This document shows positions 9,401 to 17,125 of a DNA stretch of 32,269 bases, in pieces. Both the position numbers and the translations under genes were made by a program. Position 1 is the stretch's first letter; the number at the start of each line of letters is the position of its first letter. The stretch covers positions 1 through 32,269 of the forward strand of contig PFMC01000070.1 of NCBI GenBank assembly GCA_002785295.1, read 5' to 3'. Origin of the DNA: Candidatus Komeilibacteria bacterium CG_4_10_14_0_8_um_filter_37_78. Lineage in GTDB: Bacteria > Patescibacteriota > Patescibacteriia > UBA1558. A model generated the notes under the pieces. That model was given only the letters and a program-made list of their open reading frames with translations, was not told the origin of the DNA and did not search any database.

Positions 9401-10006
9401 GTCAATCAACCAGTAGAAGATATCTATACTAATATTTTTGTTTGGTCATACACTCAAAATGCTTCACCAGGAACTATTAATTTATATAATCAGTTAGTCA
9501 ATAATCTAGAGTTTAATACTAATATACCAAGTCAGGCTACCAAACAAGGGCTGACACGTGATGCCAAGAGGGTAGCAGATTATCGCGAAATTAAGTTAGT
9601 TTTGGGTGATGGCAATTATCCAGCACTTGATTCAGGAAGTTATTTGCAGCACACCTCTGTCTCTACTTGGGATTCATGGCAAAATGCATTAGGAGCGGAA
9701 CTGGGTGTGACTTTGCCGGTTGATCCTCTTAATCAACATGTTAACTGTGATTTGCCAGGCTTTGACCCCATCACTTGTTGGAATCAAACAACAGAAGAGT
9801 ATAGCTGTACTTTAGGCTCTCGCATTTATCGTTATGATTATCTAGCAAATGATTCATATTTGATCAATATGGAATTTGATATTACGAACAGTTTATGGAA
9901 AGGCGACCTTTTTTCAGATATTCCTGATTTCTTTGTTGATCACAATGATTGTGCTGTTGAGCCGATCAATATTCAGGATGATGCCGATAATAGTGATAAT
10001 CAATAA
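3440..10006 (+). CDS. Giant surface protein (2188 aa): N-terminal T4SS-pilin-like hairpin, IPT/TIG repeats, SbsA/Ig-like domains, DUF4215 Cys-rich repeats, C-terminal pseudopilin-like module
   Basis: N-terminus near-identical to the upstream paralogue; ATGA overlap with its stop. TIG motifs (GxxVTIYGxNFG) recur about 8 times. CGDGNIDADEQCENN..DGDGCSATCQNE repeats. C-terminal RDAKRVADYREIKLVL...YPAL...LPVDPLN. Confidence 0.82.
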   Translation: MIKKINIVALIIVIGIIIIPSLVFGADGFGLNETGEGLGFAPRGADFSIRGLVIGIVKYLIGLIGVAAIVMILYGGVRWMTAGGSPDKVNKAKKIIINAAIGLAICIAAFAIVSFIQYQVTTWIAPGDDDDDDDGDGLSDPIVFIISDWDPEDGEVNLPRNLNIGIDFNQNIDVVSINLNQITLTQTVAGVEEPIDLEIEDLTITNRRIEIRAPGNCDEPNIDYCYDANAVISVVVGANTILSADDGESISCASSEYNCNISISVGELFDTEPPTVQVTYPINGSSFRNGQNFGLEAHTTDNVDVTNVIFYANGFNMNALVVEVQENSWAASWTLSGYQDGNYIWLIARAIDSSGNESLSNFVRIRQIPAHCVDGLQNEDETGLDCGGSCGACEGESCDTNNNENICDPNGDCAAELYCDEVNCLCEVATIITSISSDNGAVGNLVTINGINFGEGEGEIYFNNGQVLVPARIAECNGAWTDTQIIVVVPELLESGDLAVISVYTEGGSGDDTVNSRGWQGVFEVNDILRPGICAVTPPEGRAFSTIVVSGEQFGNTTDVLEVGGFNAAINDWTNTDIEGTIPNINPGTVGVRVLVDGEYSNVLNYTIAADDINPIIAYLNPAAGPVGQYVTIYGDNFGYDENAISITFGGVAADISFPTQCGAWEIDNNEILVKVPSNLALDTVNVVVTRNGYQSDPVNFTVNNDPLLPGLCLLEPNHGLPSSEINIYGEGFSNANGQVFFYNNREAVFDSWNNTTVNTAVVPLEAVTGPVQLENSADVISGNTLNFTVDICTESNTPPDKECCIDGSIADIGQCENNGVPGVTEDTWMFTTGVPFEVTDWTPTCDSACLNAAIQVNFSHSILPSSILNNDCVQIECLSDSCPDIDPTISLAEGNLVINYAGELQADSQYRVIVHTGEYNDGQCVLSAADGWPFVNVNYDTDDDQVADSFAWVFATSDEFCTLERVEVDPEFVEFLYQDNEVAVLAKGYGQPDSCQAEGQLLNAYDYDWDWRSANASLATLTQRNENFDDKIDPIADVYPFFNEATGRTFGDTQIITETTNEEGYQVTNNMDVSVDLDVPIITEIDPITVFLNPEVVTYTTIDGVNFGDPQGSSYVMVGNQIATIAGCQGAWSNNQIVIEVPAGTSTGDKIRVIKARGEDESDDVLGVLEDEDDLTVILCSINPSYGQGNTAITLHGYNFGDTQIDSRVIFNDDEAHYKYATVNLWANERIVGFVPSNIAIRQEPIVVFVNVLDNENGLDVNSNPVNFDIAPHIDYISPNNGPIGQYVTIYGRNFGDQSGIVNLGNTAMTATPDFCGDTWTNNVIVRVVPAGLSLSDYELAVTTSTGLTSNAVNFVLNNNVPGPNLCLLEPDNGDTDDNIVLSGDNFGADSDLIQPLVSGANLCEVDDTSFSNTNISGPITAGVRSGEAVVRKSYIISHECNGFHIGNWCPFGYTDVYGYLFSNSLPFSKLNSSSGGEGCSNLPNTCVPDSNICEEGLICNDSCVCVSDDGSNGQCGDGNIDADEQCENNPPNNIDGDGCSATCQNEFDDLVCGDWIIQVLNSDGVNEECDDGNNIDNDGCSATCQNENDDNIVVPVGASQCGNGTLDGGELCDFDTDGTVLWSDGEPLCTDLGLYQGGSVGCDPSDCSYDTAMCIYGSPSSGVCVNTEASVTFEGFMDSTTFVYGTDDSVQLESFDDEACSAGCLVSATLDFEISGEQPFSFRKLYIMPIDFLDPNTDYQVTLIGGDAGILSIEGNQLDSDFIWSFDTGSSYCTISRVEIAPASYQFNSYNDEQPFIANVYDQNNNSLHGSWIDYVWVENEPNNSNKLDIYGANSKESSISVFNDSISGHTFLNVNVSSEVDGISYGSASDQARIDIVVCDEPVEYTNATYNFRTWYCRDGSGDELLPELDPHESNNLGDNILYDVLYTQDGSVDGIGLRIYTNFYHYDPLLWYQENIDIMGSPAATSIDGYEAIQEGRSTYINAVNQPVEDIYTNIFVWSYTQNASPGTINLYNQLVNNLEFNTNIPSQATKQGLTRDAKRVADYREIKLVLGDGNYPALDSGSYLQHTSVSTWDSWQNALGAELGVTLPVDPLNQHVNCDLPGFDPITCWNQTTEEYSCTLGSRIYRYDYLANDSYLINMEFDITNSLWKGDLFSDIPDFFVDHNDCAVEPINIQDDADNSDNQ
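7868..7879 (+). repeat. Homopolymeric G7-A-G4 tract inside the giant surface-protein gene
   Basis: agtagtagtGGGGGGGaGGGGtgtagt, in-frame SSSGGEGCS. Confidence 0.9.
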
Positions 10007-10017
10007 GTCTTAAGTTT

Positions 10018-13000
10018 ATGAAAAAAAATATTTTAATATTAATAGTTATTCTACTGACAATGGGTTTTTTTAATATTACTAGCCTTCGGGCTGAGACAGT
10101 AGCTGAATGCGTCCAAGATATTGAGAGTAGACAAAATATTGAGCCGTTGAATGAAATCAGTGCTGGCATTACCCCTAAAAATATTTTTTATTTTTTAGAT
10201 GGTTTTGGTGATTGGATCAAGTTGCATTTATTTTCATTTACCACTGATGCTCAGATCAATACCCTACTCGAACAAGCCCAAGAAAGAGTAGCTGAGCTAG
10301 AGTCCTTACAACAGAGCAATGATTTATCTCTACTCCATATTAATACGATTACTGAAAGTTATAATAGCATTATGGATCAGTTGGATCTTGAGGTTCAAGG
10401 TTTAGTTGAGAGCAATAAAGATATTAGTGATATTTTGGCACGAGTAACCAAGCTGAATGCTAAAAACAACTTAATTATTAGCCAACTAATGGTTAGGGTG
10501 GGAGTTAGTAATTTTACTCCTTTAAGCGGTGTTTATAATAGTACTAAAGATAGTTTATGCGCCACGATTGATCTTTGGCAAGATGTCATAACGGAGTGTA
10601 ATGACAGTGCATTTATTTCTCAGAAGCTGTCAGTCTATTATAATGATGCGATCAATGAAATAGCTGATCTGGACGCTTCTCTAGAGCAAATTTCTACGGA
10701 TCAAGCAATGTTGACAGACTATTATGATCAAGTTTCGGGCGTGGTTAATAATATTAATACAGCCACAGCACTGCTCAATAATGTGATTGATAGTGGTTCG
10801 ATTTCGATTACTGATAAAGAAAGCATAATTAGTAGCTTTATCGCTGATGTTAATAGTGATGGTAATTATAGTAATATCAAAAATTCACAGCCAAATAGTG
10901 CAGAACTTGTCGAATATGGTTTGTCTGGAGTTTTGGCTACTGCCAATACTAGTTTGATCAATATTTTAAATCGCTTGGAAGACTTAACAGCAGTAGATAA
11001 TGATCAAGGGTTGGCAAGTTTTGTGGGAGATGTTTTGGCATTACAAAGTGATAGTGCTGAGTCACGTTTGGCTAGTATTCAAAGTCTTAGTGATAATATT
11101 GGTCAGGATCGAGCCAATCTACTTAGTAGTAAAAATAGTTGTCAAGCCTTGCGGAGTAAGTTTTTGAAAATCAGCGACGCCTTGGAAGATAGTAAATTGA
11201 CTAGCGCTACTGTTCTCTTAAACAATTTACAAACAGAGATTGATGATGTTGTTAGTGATTTATTACCTCGTTGTGGAGTGGGTGGACTTGTTGATTTTCT
11301 TTCTGAAGTATTTGCTGAAAGCACTGTTTTGAATAGTGATGGGCAGTGTCAAAGTGAGCAGTATCTACACGAGCTTGGTCAGTGGTCTCGCAATCAGCTA
11401 GCTTACTGGGATGAAACGATTTCTTATGTCGATGATTTAGCTGACAAGGTTGGTGAACAACAGACAGCTTTGGGTGGGTTTATAAATGGTCAACAAACAG
11501 CTGTTAGTATTGCTCAAAACAATGCCGCACAATTGAGTCAACGACCAACTAACAGTTTTAATATTAATGAGTTTTATAGTTTTGACCGTGGTTGGTTGAC
11601 CGATGAAGTGGTTGATTTTCAAGATCAGATGGCTGCTTTAGGAATAGAGATGGCTATTTTACAGGATGATTTACAAAATGCACAGATAATAGTTAATAAT
11701 TTACAGAACAATGTATTGGTTGCGGCGCAAAATAATGTCAATCAATTACAATCCGAATATGACCAATTAACTAGTGCTGTTCAAATATTGACTCAAGATA
11801 TTGTTCAGACACAGGCGCAGGTGGCCATTTCTCAAGCCAGCTTTGAAAATGCGACAGCTGGTGAGGCTAGTAGCGACCATGCAGTGCAGAGTGCATCTAG
11901 CATTGTTACTGCAGCTGAATTGGCTTTAGAAGAGGCGCAGGCCGCTTATGATGCTATGATCAGTAATGATGATCTAAATGTTGCGGTTAAAAATGGCGTG
12001 GATTATTATTATACTACTGCAAAAAGCCCCATCACGAATGGTATTTATTTTGGTGGTTTAGGAAGCTTCATTACTTATTATACTTTTGATCTTCCAAGTA
12101 GTGGCACGTATAATTTTTGGGTAGAAACATTGAATTATCCAGTTGATATGGCAAAAGACGGATATAATATTCCGCTGCGTCTTTACTATACGGCGCAAGA
12201 TACAACACAACTCGTCTACTGGAGCCCTATTATTAATAACCCTGCATCTAATCCAGAGATGCAGATCGCTACTTGGCCTAATAAATCTTTGATTGCTGGA
12301 ACCTATATTTTTAAACTTTATTATGCGGTCGATCGTACCTTACCGACTGAAGTTTCTAGCAAAATAAATATGTTGATCAATCGTGTTGGTATTGATAGTA
12401 CTCAATCTGGTAGACAGATAACGGTTTCAGAATTGGAGAATGCCGTAACTAGTGCCCAAACAGCATTAAATAATGCTCAAACAGCATTAAATAATGCTCA
12501 AAACAATTATGATCAGGCATTACTTGTCTTGGATTCAGCCGAACTTAATTTAGAAGTAGTGCAACAGAGTTTAGCAACTTTACTAGCTGATTTGATGGAG
12601 CAGCAGGAACTAGTGACTACAGCCGAGGAAGAGTTAGAAATTGCACATGCGAATTTGAGCGATCTTGTTGATAATCAGATTCCGGCTGCTCAAGCAGAAG
12701 TGATTAATCTCCAAAATCAAGTAAGTAATTTTGCTGATATTTTAGCTAGTGGTAGTGCTGAAGATATTATCAATCAAGAAATGAAGGCAGATATTATCAA
12801 GCAAGAGATCAACACAATCGTTAATGACAGTTTATCCGGTATTGCTAGTAGCTATCAAGACTTGGTGACTGAACTGTCAACTTATCAAAACACAGTGGCT
12901 GAAACGATCGCTTTGTATAGTGATTTGGCCACGGAGCTAGTCGCTGTGAATCAGTCATTGAACAATAATCAACTCGCTCAAGCTAAACAACAGATCAATA

Positions 13001-13710
13001 ATATTTTATTTAATTCATTGCAGGACTTGAAAACTAGCGAGTATGCAGAGCCAGCTTATTTTATAGGACACAATCTTAATGTCTTACAGTGGTTGATTGA
13101 TATTGATCAGCTTGATTTTGCTCGGCAAGATTTATATTTAGCAGAGGTAAGGGATGCTTTTGTACAATTACGAGAATTGTCATGTCCAGCTGCTCAACAA
13201 TTCTATAACACTGGAGTTAATGGTTTCTGCTCAATATCTATGAATAATAGTTTGTCTGCTGGTTGTGATTATATGACCAATTTGCAAATGTTGATTACTG
13301 AGGCTTGTACTACGGGCAGACAAGATTATTGCGGTGATGGTATAATTGATAGTGGTGAAACATGTGACGATTTCAATGATGTTTCAGGTGATGGTTGTGG
13401 TTCAACTTGTCAAAACGAGATTCTTTATTATTGTGGAGATGGTATCATACAGACACCAAACAGTTTGGGCATCAATGAAGAGTGTGAGAATACACCACCA
13501 AATCAGTTTGACGATGATGGTTGCTCAGCACAGTGTCAAAATGAAAATGAAGCATATTGTGGTGATGGTATTCTGCAGCAACCAAACGATGATGGTTTTA
13601 TGGAGCGTTGCGATGATGGTAATAGATTTGCTAGTGATGGCTGTAATAATCTTTGTGTTATAGAAAGAGGACAAAATAGTGGAATTATTATTAAATCTAT
13701 TAGACCTTAA
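10018..13710 (+). CDS. Secreted coiled-coil protein with inserted beta-rich domain and C-terminal DUF4215-type Cys-rich repeats
   Basis: Signal peptide MKKNILILIVILLTMGFFNITSLRAE. Long Q/A/L/E-rich helical segments flank a beta-rich insert (GVDYYYTTAKSP...INRVGID). C-terminal repeats YCGDGIIDSGETCDDFND..GDGCGSTCQNE. Confidence 0.75.
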   Translation: MKKNILILIVILLTMGFFNITSLRAETVAECVQDIESRQNIEPLNEISAGITPKNIFYFLDGFGDWIKLHLFSFTTDAQINTLLEQAQERVAELESLQQSNDLSLLHINTITESYNSIMDQLDLEVQGLVESNKDISDILARVTKLNAKNNLIISQLMVRVGVSNFTPLSGVYNSTKDSLCATIDLWQDVITECNDSAFISQKLSVYYNDAINEIADLDASLEQISTDQAMLTDYYDQVSGVVNNINTATALLNNVIDSGSISITDKESIISSFIADVNSDGNYSNIKNSQPNSAELVEYGLSGVLATANTSLINILNRLEDLTAVDNDQGLASFVGDVLALQSDSAESRLASIQSLSDNIGQDRANLLSSKNSCQALRSKFLKISDALEDSKLTSATVLLNNLQTEIDDVVSDLLPRCGVGGLVDFLSEVFAESTVLNSDGQCQSEQYLHELGQWSRNQLAYWDETISYVDDLADKVGEQQTALGGFINGQQTAVSIAQNNAAQLSQRPTNSFNINEFYSFDRGWLTDEVVDFQDQMAALGIEMAILQDDLQNAQIIVNNLQNNVLVAAQNNVNQLQSEYDQLTSAVQILTQDIVQTQAQVAISQASFENATAGEASSDHAVQSASSIVTAAELALEEAQAAYDAMISNDDLNVAVKNGVDYYYTTAKSPITNGIYFGGLGSFITYYTFDLPSSGTYNFWVETLNYPVDMAKDGYNIPLRLYYTAQDTTQLVYWSPIINNPASNPEMQIATWPNKSLIAGTYIFKLYYAVDRTLPTEVSSKINMLINRVGIDSTQSGRQITVSELENAVTSAQTALNNAQTALNNAQNNYDQALLVLDSAELNLEVVQQSLATLLADLMEQQELVTTAEEELEIAHANLSDLVDNQIPAAQAEVINLQNQVSNFADILASGSAEDIINQEMKADIIKQEINTIVNDSLSGIASSYQDLVTELSTYQNTVAETIALYSDLATELVAVNQSLNNNQLAQAKQQINNILFNSLQDLKTSEYAEPAYFIGHNLNVLQWLIDIDQLDFARQDLYLAEVRDAFVQLRELSCPAAQQFYNTGVNGFCSISMNNSLSAGCDYMTNLQMLITEACTTGRQDYCGDGIIDSGETCDDFNDVSGDGCGSTCQNEILYYCGDGIIQTPNSLGINEECENTPPNQFDDDGCSAQCQNENEAYCGDGILQQPNDDGFMERCDDGNRFASDGCNNLCVIERGQNSGIIIKSIRP
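12460..12501 (+). repeat. Perfect 21-nt tandem duplication (TALNNAQ x2)
   Basis: acagcattaaataatgctcaa at 12460-12480 and 12481-12501. Confidence 0.95.
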
Positions 13711-13733
13711 ATAAAAAATAATTAACAATAACT

Positions 13734-14492
13734 ATGTTTGAAGATTTACAAGCAAAAAAAATAAATGATCCAGCCGCTGCTGGAGGAGCAATACCACCAG
13801 TCAACACACCGCGACCAGCGCCAAGTCTAGACATGGACAAAGAGCCAGAAGATATGTTTGAGGTTATGGATAGTGCTAGTCCTGGAGCACCAAAGATTGT
13901 TATACCACCAACTCCTGGACCAATGCAGGCTAAGCCAGCACAAAGGGATTTGGGGCCAGCAGAGCCTCTCAGCACTTTGCCAGGTGGCAAGGCTACTAAG
14001 GGGGCTAAAAAGGCCAAATTAATTAATTTTAAACTGCTCAGTATCATTGGCAGCATCATTATCATCGCTGTTATTGTTGTTATTGTGGTCGTTTATACAA
14101 TCCCTACTCAGGAGGCTGATTTAGAAAACGATTTGCTATTAAATTCAAACTTAAATCAAAGCGACCCTGCTTTACCAGATTTGGGCGCACCAGTGACAGA
14201 CAGTATCAATGATAGTCAAGATCAGATTGATCAACCTGCTGAGATTATTGATTCTAATATTGATAGTGATGGTGATGGTTTGACTGACAGACAGGAAACA
14301 GTAATTGGTACAGATCCTTTTAATCCAGATAGTGATGGTGATGGTTTGTTTGACAATGAAGAGGTGGTCCTTTATGAGACAGATCCTCTTAATACTGATT
14401 CTGATGGTGATACTTTTCTTGATGGTGATGAAGTGAAGAATGGCTATAACCCAGCCGGTGAAGGAAAACTTTTACAATTACCTGTCGAGTAA
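13734..14492 (+). CDS. Single-TM protein with Pro-rich N-terminus and thrombospondin type-3/EF-hand-like Ca-binding repeats
   Basis: [25 protein letters not shown]; then [49 protein letters not shown]. Confidence 0.75.
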   Translation: MFEDLQAKKINDPAAAGGAIPPVNTPRPAPSLDMDKEPEDMFEVMDSASPGAPKIVIPPTPGPMQAKPAQRDLGPAEPLSTLPGGKATKGAKKAKLINFKLLSIIGSIIIIAVIVVIVVVYTIPTQEADLENDLLLNSNLNQSDPALPDLGAPVTDSINDSQDQIDQPAEIIDSNIDSDGDGLTDRQETVIGTDPFNPDSDGDGLFDNEEVVLYETDPLNTDSDGDTFLDGDEVKNGYNPAGEGKLLQLPVE

Positions 14493-14569
14493 TTAGTTGT
14501 GAAGTTCAGCGATTAGAAATAGTAATTAATCTAAACAAAACTTAAAGGATAATATATTAGATAAGTCGT

Positions 14570-16222
14570 ATGATACCAAATGATAATTTAAGAGATAGTG
14601 AAATAATTGTTAATGGTGTGGATGCAGCAGCAGAGATTGGCATGCCTAGTAGTAGTGATTCTGGCCAGGCAATCAATGATGATTTTTACACTATGCCAAC
14701 TAAATTCAATCAGCCACGAACTAAGAAAATCAGCAAGTCCTTATTGATTATTATTGGTATTATAATAGTTGTTGGTTTATTAATTGCTGGCGCCATTTAT
14801 CTTTTTACTGCTAATATTTATGATCAAGGTAGTGATTTGTTAAACCCAAACTTGGTCAATCCAGGCGTCTTGGACGGTACCCCTAATGGTCTTCTAAACC
14901 CAGGAGAAAATAATAGTGATTATTTAGTAGAAGATCAGGAAGTACCAAAGGAGAGAGATGAGCAGAGGATAGCAGATATAGGAGATCTCCGTTCGGCTTT
15001 GGCTTTGTATTATTATGACAAGTCTGCTTATCCAGACATTTTGACAGATTTGATTAGTAAATATTTAAATGATATTCCGGTTAATCCTAGTCCCGGTGGT
15101 AGTACCTATCTTTATTTACCACAAGATAATAATCAGTCTTATAAACTGACTTTTGCTCTAGAACAGGGTGGGCAAATAGGTGGCTTGAAGTTGGTAGCAG
15201 GGGAGTATCAGGCTGATCCCAATATGATCAAGCCAATTTTAGGTGAGATTGACGATGGTCCAGAAACTACAATTCTACCGATCGATTTAATTGGTGGTTT
15301 GGATAGTGATAATGATACTTTAACGGATATTGAAGAAAATCTTTATAATACTAGCTCCATTTTAGTAGATACTGACGGTGATGGCTATTCAGACGCGGCA
15401 GAATTGGTCAATCTTTATGATCCAGCAATTGGTGGTAGTATACGATTGATTGATTCAGACAAGGTTGAGCAATATATCAACACTACTCAAAATTATTCCA
15501 TTTATTATCCTAGTGATTGGACAGTTATGGCCTTAACTGAGGACAAAACAGAGCTCTTGTTCAATTCCAATACAACAGAATTTATTCAAGTGATCATTAT
15601 TGATAATCCTTTGGGGTTGTCTGCTGAGCAATGGTATCTGCAATATAATCTTAGTGCCACTAAAGCAGATCTGACTGAGATAGTTGTCAATAATACTATT
15701 GGTATTCAAACTAGAGAAGGCTTGAGCACTTATTTCAGTTTGGGTAGCAAAGTCTATGCAGTGATTTATAATATGGGTACCACTAGTCAGTTAAATTATG
15801 AAATTACCTACCAGATGATGTTAAAGAGTTTTAATTTAATTACTATTGGATTAGCAGATCCTTTGGCTTTGCGCGATGCTCAACGATTGAGTGATATTAA
15901 TGCTATTCGTTTGGCATTGCTTAGTTATCAGGTAGACCAACTAGCCCTACCAACAGAGATTGATGATGATGTGGAGACTTATCAAATGATTGGTTCAGCA
16001 ACTGATAGTTGTGTGGTTGCTAGTAGTAGTCGCACAATAGTGGAGCAGTGCGTTGATTTGTATGATTATTTGGTGCCAGAATATTTATCAGATTTTCCCT
16101 ATGATGCACTATTGGGATCCACTAGTAATACTGGATATTATTTGAATCTATTAACAGATGGCACCTTGATTCTGGGAGCGATCCATGCGGAAGTAGAGGA
16201 TGTTTTAGAAGTAAATAATTAA
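14570..16222 (+). CDS. Single-TM surface protein with two pseudopilin-like modules, a Ca-binding-type repeat and a PsbP-like middle region
   Basis: TM SLLIIIGIIIVVGLLIAGAIYLF. Modules RIADIGDLRSALALYYYDKSAYPD..IPVNPSP and RDAQRLSDINAIRLALLSYQVDQ.. resemble GspG-like C-terminal regions. DTDGDGYSDAAEL. NYSIYYPSDW. Confidence 0.7.
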   Translation: MIPNDNLRDSEIIVNGVDAAAEIGMPSSSDSGQAINDDFYTMPTKFNQPRTKKISKSLLIIIGIIIVVGLLIAGAIYLFTANIYDQGSDLLNPNLVNPGVLDGTPNGLLNPGENNSDYLVEDQEVPKERDEQRIADIGDLRSALALYYYDKSAYPDILTDLISKYLNDIPVNPSPGGSTYLYLPQDNNQSYKLTFALEQGGQIGGLKLVAGEYQADPNMIKPILGEIDDGPETTILPIDLIGGLDSDNDTLTDIEENLYNTSSILVDTDGDGYSDAAELVNLYDPAIGGSIRLIDSDKVEQYINTTQNYSIYYPSDWTVMALTEDKTELLFNSNTTEFIQVIIIDNPLGLSAEQWYLQYNLSATKADLTEIVVNNTIGIQTREGLSTYFSLGSKVYAVIYNMGTTSQLNYEITYQMMLKSFNLITIGLADPLALRDAQRLSDINAIRLALLSYQVDQLALPTEIDDDVETYQMIGSATDSCVVASSSRTIVEQCVDLYDYLVPEYLSDFPYDALLGSTSNTGYYLNLLTDGTLILGAIHAEVEDVLEVNN

Positions 16223-16223
16223 C

Positions 16224-16622
16224 ATGGCTATTGAATTAATTGATTTTGATCTATCTACCCAAGAAATGAGGGTTTTAAGAAAGACAGCTGCTCAAGCTGT
16301 TATTTCTTTGCGTTTAAAGGATATTGAGATTAGTATTATTAGTATTATTAGTCAGCGTATTAAAAATCTCAATAAGCTATATCGTCAGCAGGACGTGGTA
16401 ACAGATGTTTTGTCTTTTCGTTATGAGGATGAGGGGGAGATCTTTATTTGCTTACCGCAAACAAAGCGTCAAGCTAAAGAGAATAAAGTCACGCTTAGAG
16501 AAGAGCTACAGAAATTGATAGTTCATGGCATGGCTCACTTGGCTGGCTATGACCACATCAAGACAAGAGATTTCCAAGAAATGAAAAAGATCGAAGATAG
16601 AATTCTTAACAAAGTTAAATAG
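16224..16622 (+). CDS. ybeY: Endoribonuclease YbeY
   Basis: TDVLSF...LREELQKLIVHGMAHLAGYDH, YbeY zinc-ligand motif. Confidence 0.9.
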   Translation: MAIELIDFDLSTQEMRVLRKTAAQAVISLRLKDIEISIISIISQRIKNLNKLYRQQDVVTDVLSFRYEDEGEIFICLPQTKRQAKENKVTLREELQKLIVHGMAHLAGYDHIKTRDFQEMKKIEDRILNKVK

Positions 16623-16682
16623 TTGATTGGTTGGTGGGATCAGATAATTAACTAATAACTACAAAACTAAAAACATAAAGAT

Positions 16683-17036
16683 ATGTGTTTAAAGAAATTT
16701 AGCAAAAGTTTGTTCAGGGCCTTAAAGGGTTTACGCCAAGTTTGGCATGATGAAAACAATTTCCGTATTGAAATTGTTATTGCTATAATGGTGATAGTTT
16801 TAATGTTTTATTGGCAACTCCCTATTTTGGAAAAGATTAGCTTAATCAGCATGATCGCCTTGGTCTTGTCTCTAGAAGTTTTAAATACGGCTATTGAAAG
16901 GATAATGGACATTTTAAAGCCCAAGATTCATGACTATGTCGGGACAATCAAAGATATGGTAGCAGCAGCAGTGCTGATTGCCAGCTTAGCGGCTTTGATT
17001 ATTGGTCTGATTATTTTTTATCCATATTTATTTTAA
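16683..17036 (+). CDS. dgkA: Diacylglycerol/undecaprenol kinase family
   Basis: FRALKGLRQVWHDENNFRIEIVIA...EVLNTAIERIMDIL...IKDMVAAAVLIAS. Confidence 0.9.
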   Translation: MCLKKFSKSLFRALKGLRQVWHDENNFRIEIVIAIMVIVLMFYWQLPILEKISLISMIALVLSLEVLNTAIERIMDILKPKIHDYVGTIKDMVAAAVLIASLAALIIGLIIFYPYLF

Positions 17037-17072
17037 GAACAAATTAATTGTTCAGCAGAAATATTATTTTAT

Positions 17073-17101
17073 TTGGCAGAAACCCTATATTTTGTTATAA
17101 T
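17073..17101 (+). promoter_or_regulatory. Putative promoter of ftsA-ftsZ, TTGGCA-17-TATAAT
   Basis: TTGGCA 17073-17078, TATAAT 17096-17101, just upstream of the ftsA ATG (17126). Confidence 0.7.
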
Positions 17102-17125
17102 TTTTATAATAAAATAAAGTAGCTT

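Noticed and set aside
13346-13663. 105-aa plus-strand ORF overlapping the DUF4215 repeats (also 8049-8234, 8265-8459, 9012-9263)
   Set aside because: Alternative frames of GATGGT-rich repeat DNA producing Met/Val-rich nonsense; the main frame has clear domains.
16330-16355. Short attagtatt tandem repeat in ybeY (ISIISIIS)
   Set aside because: Too short and in-frame; plausible chance repeat in AT-rich coding sequence.
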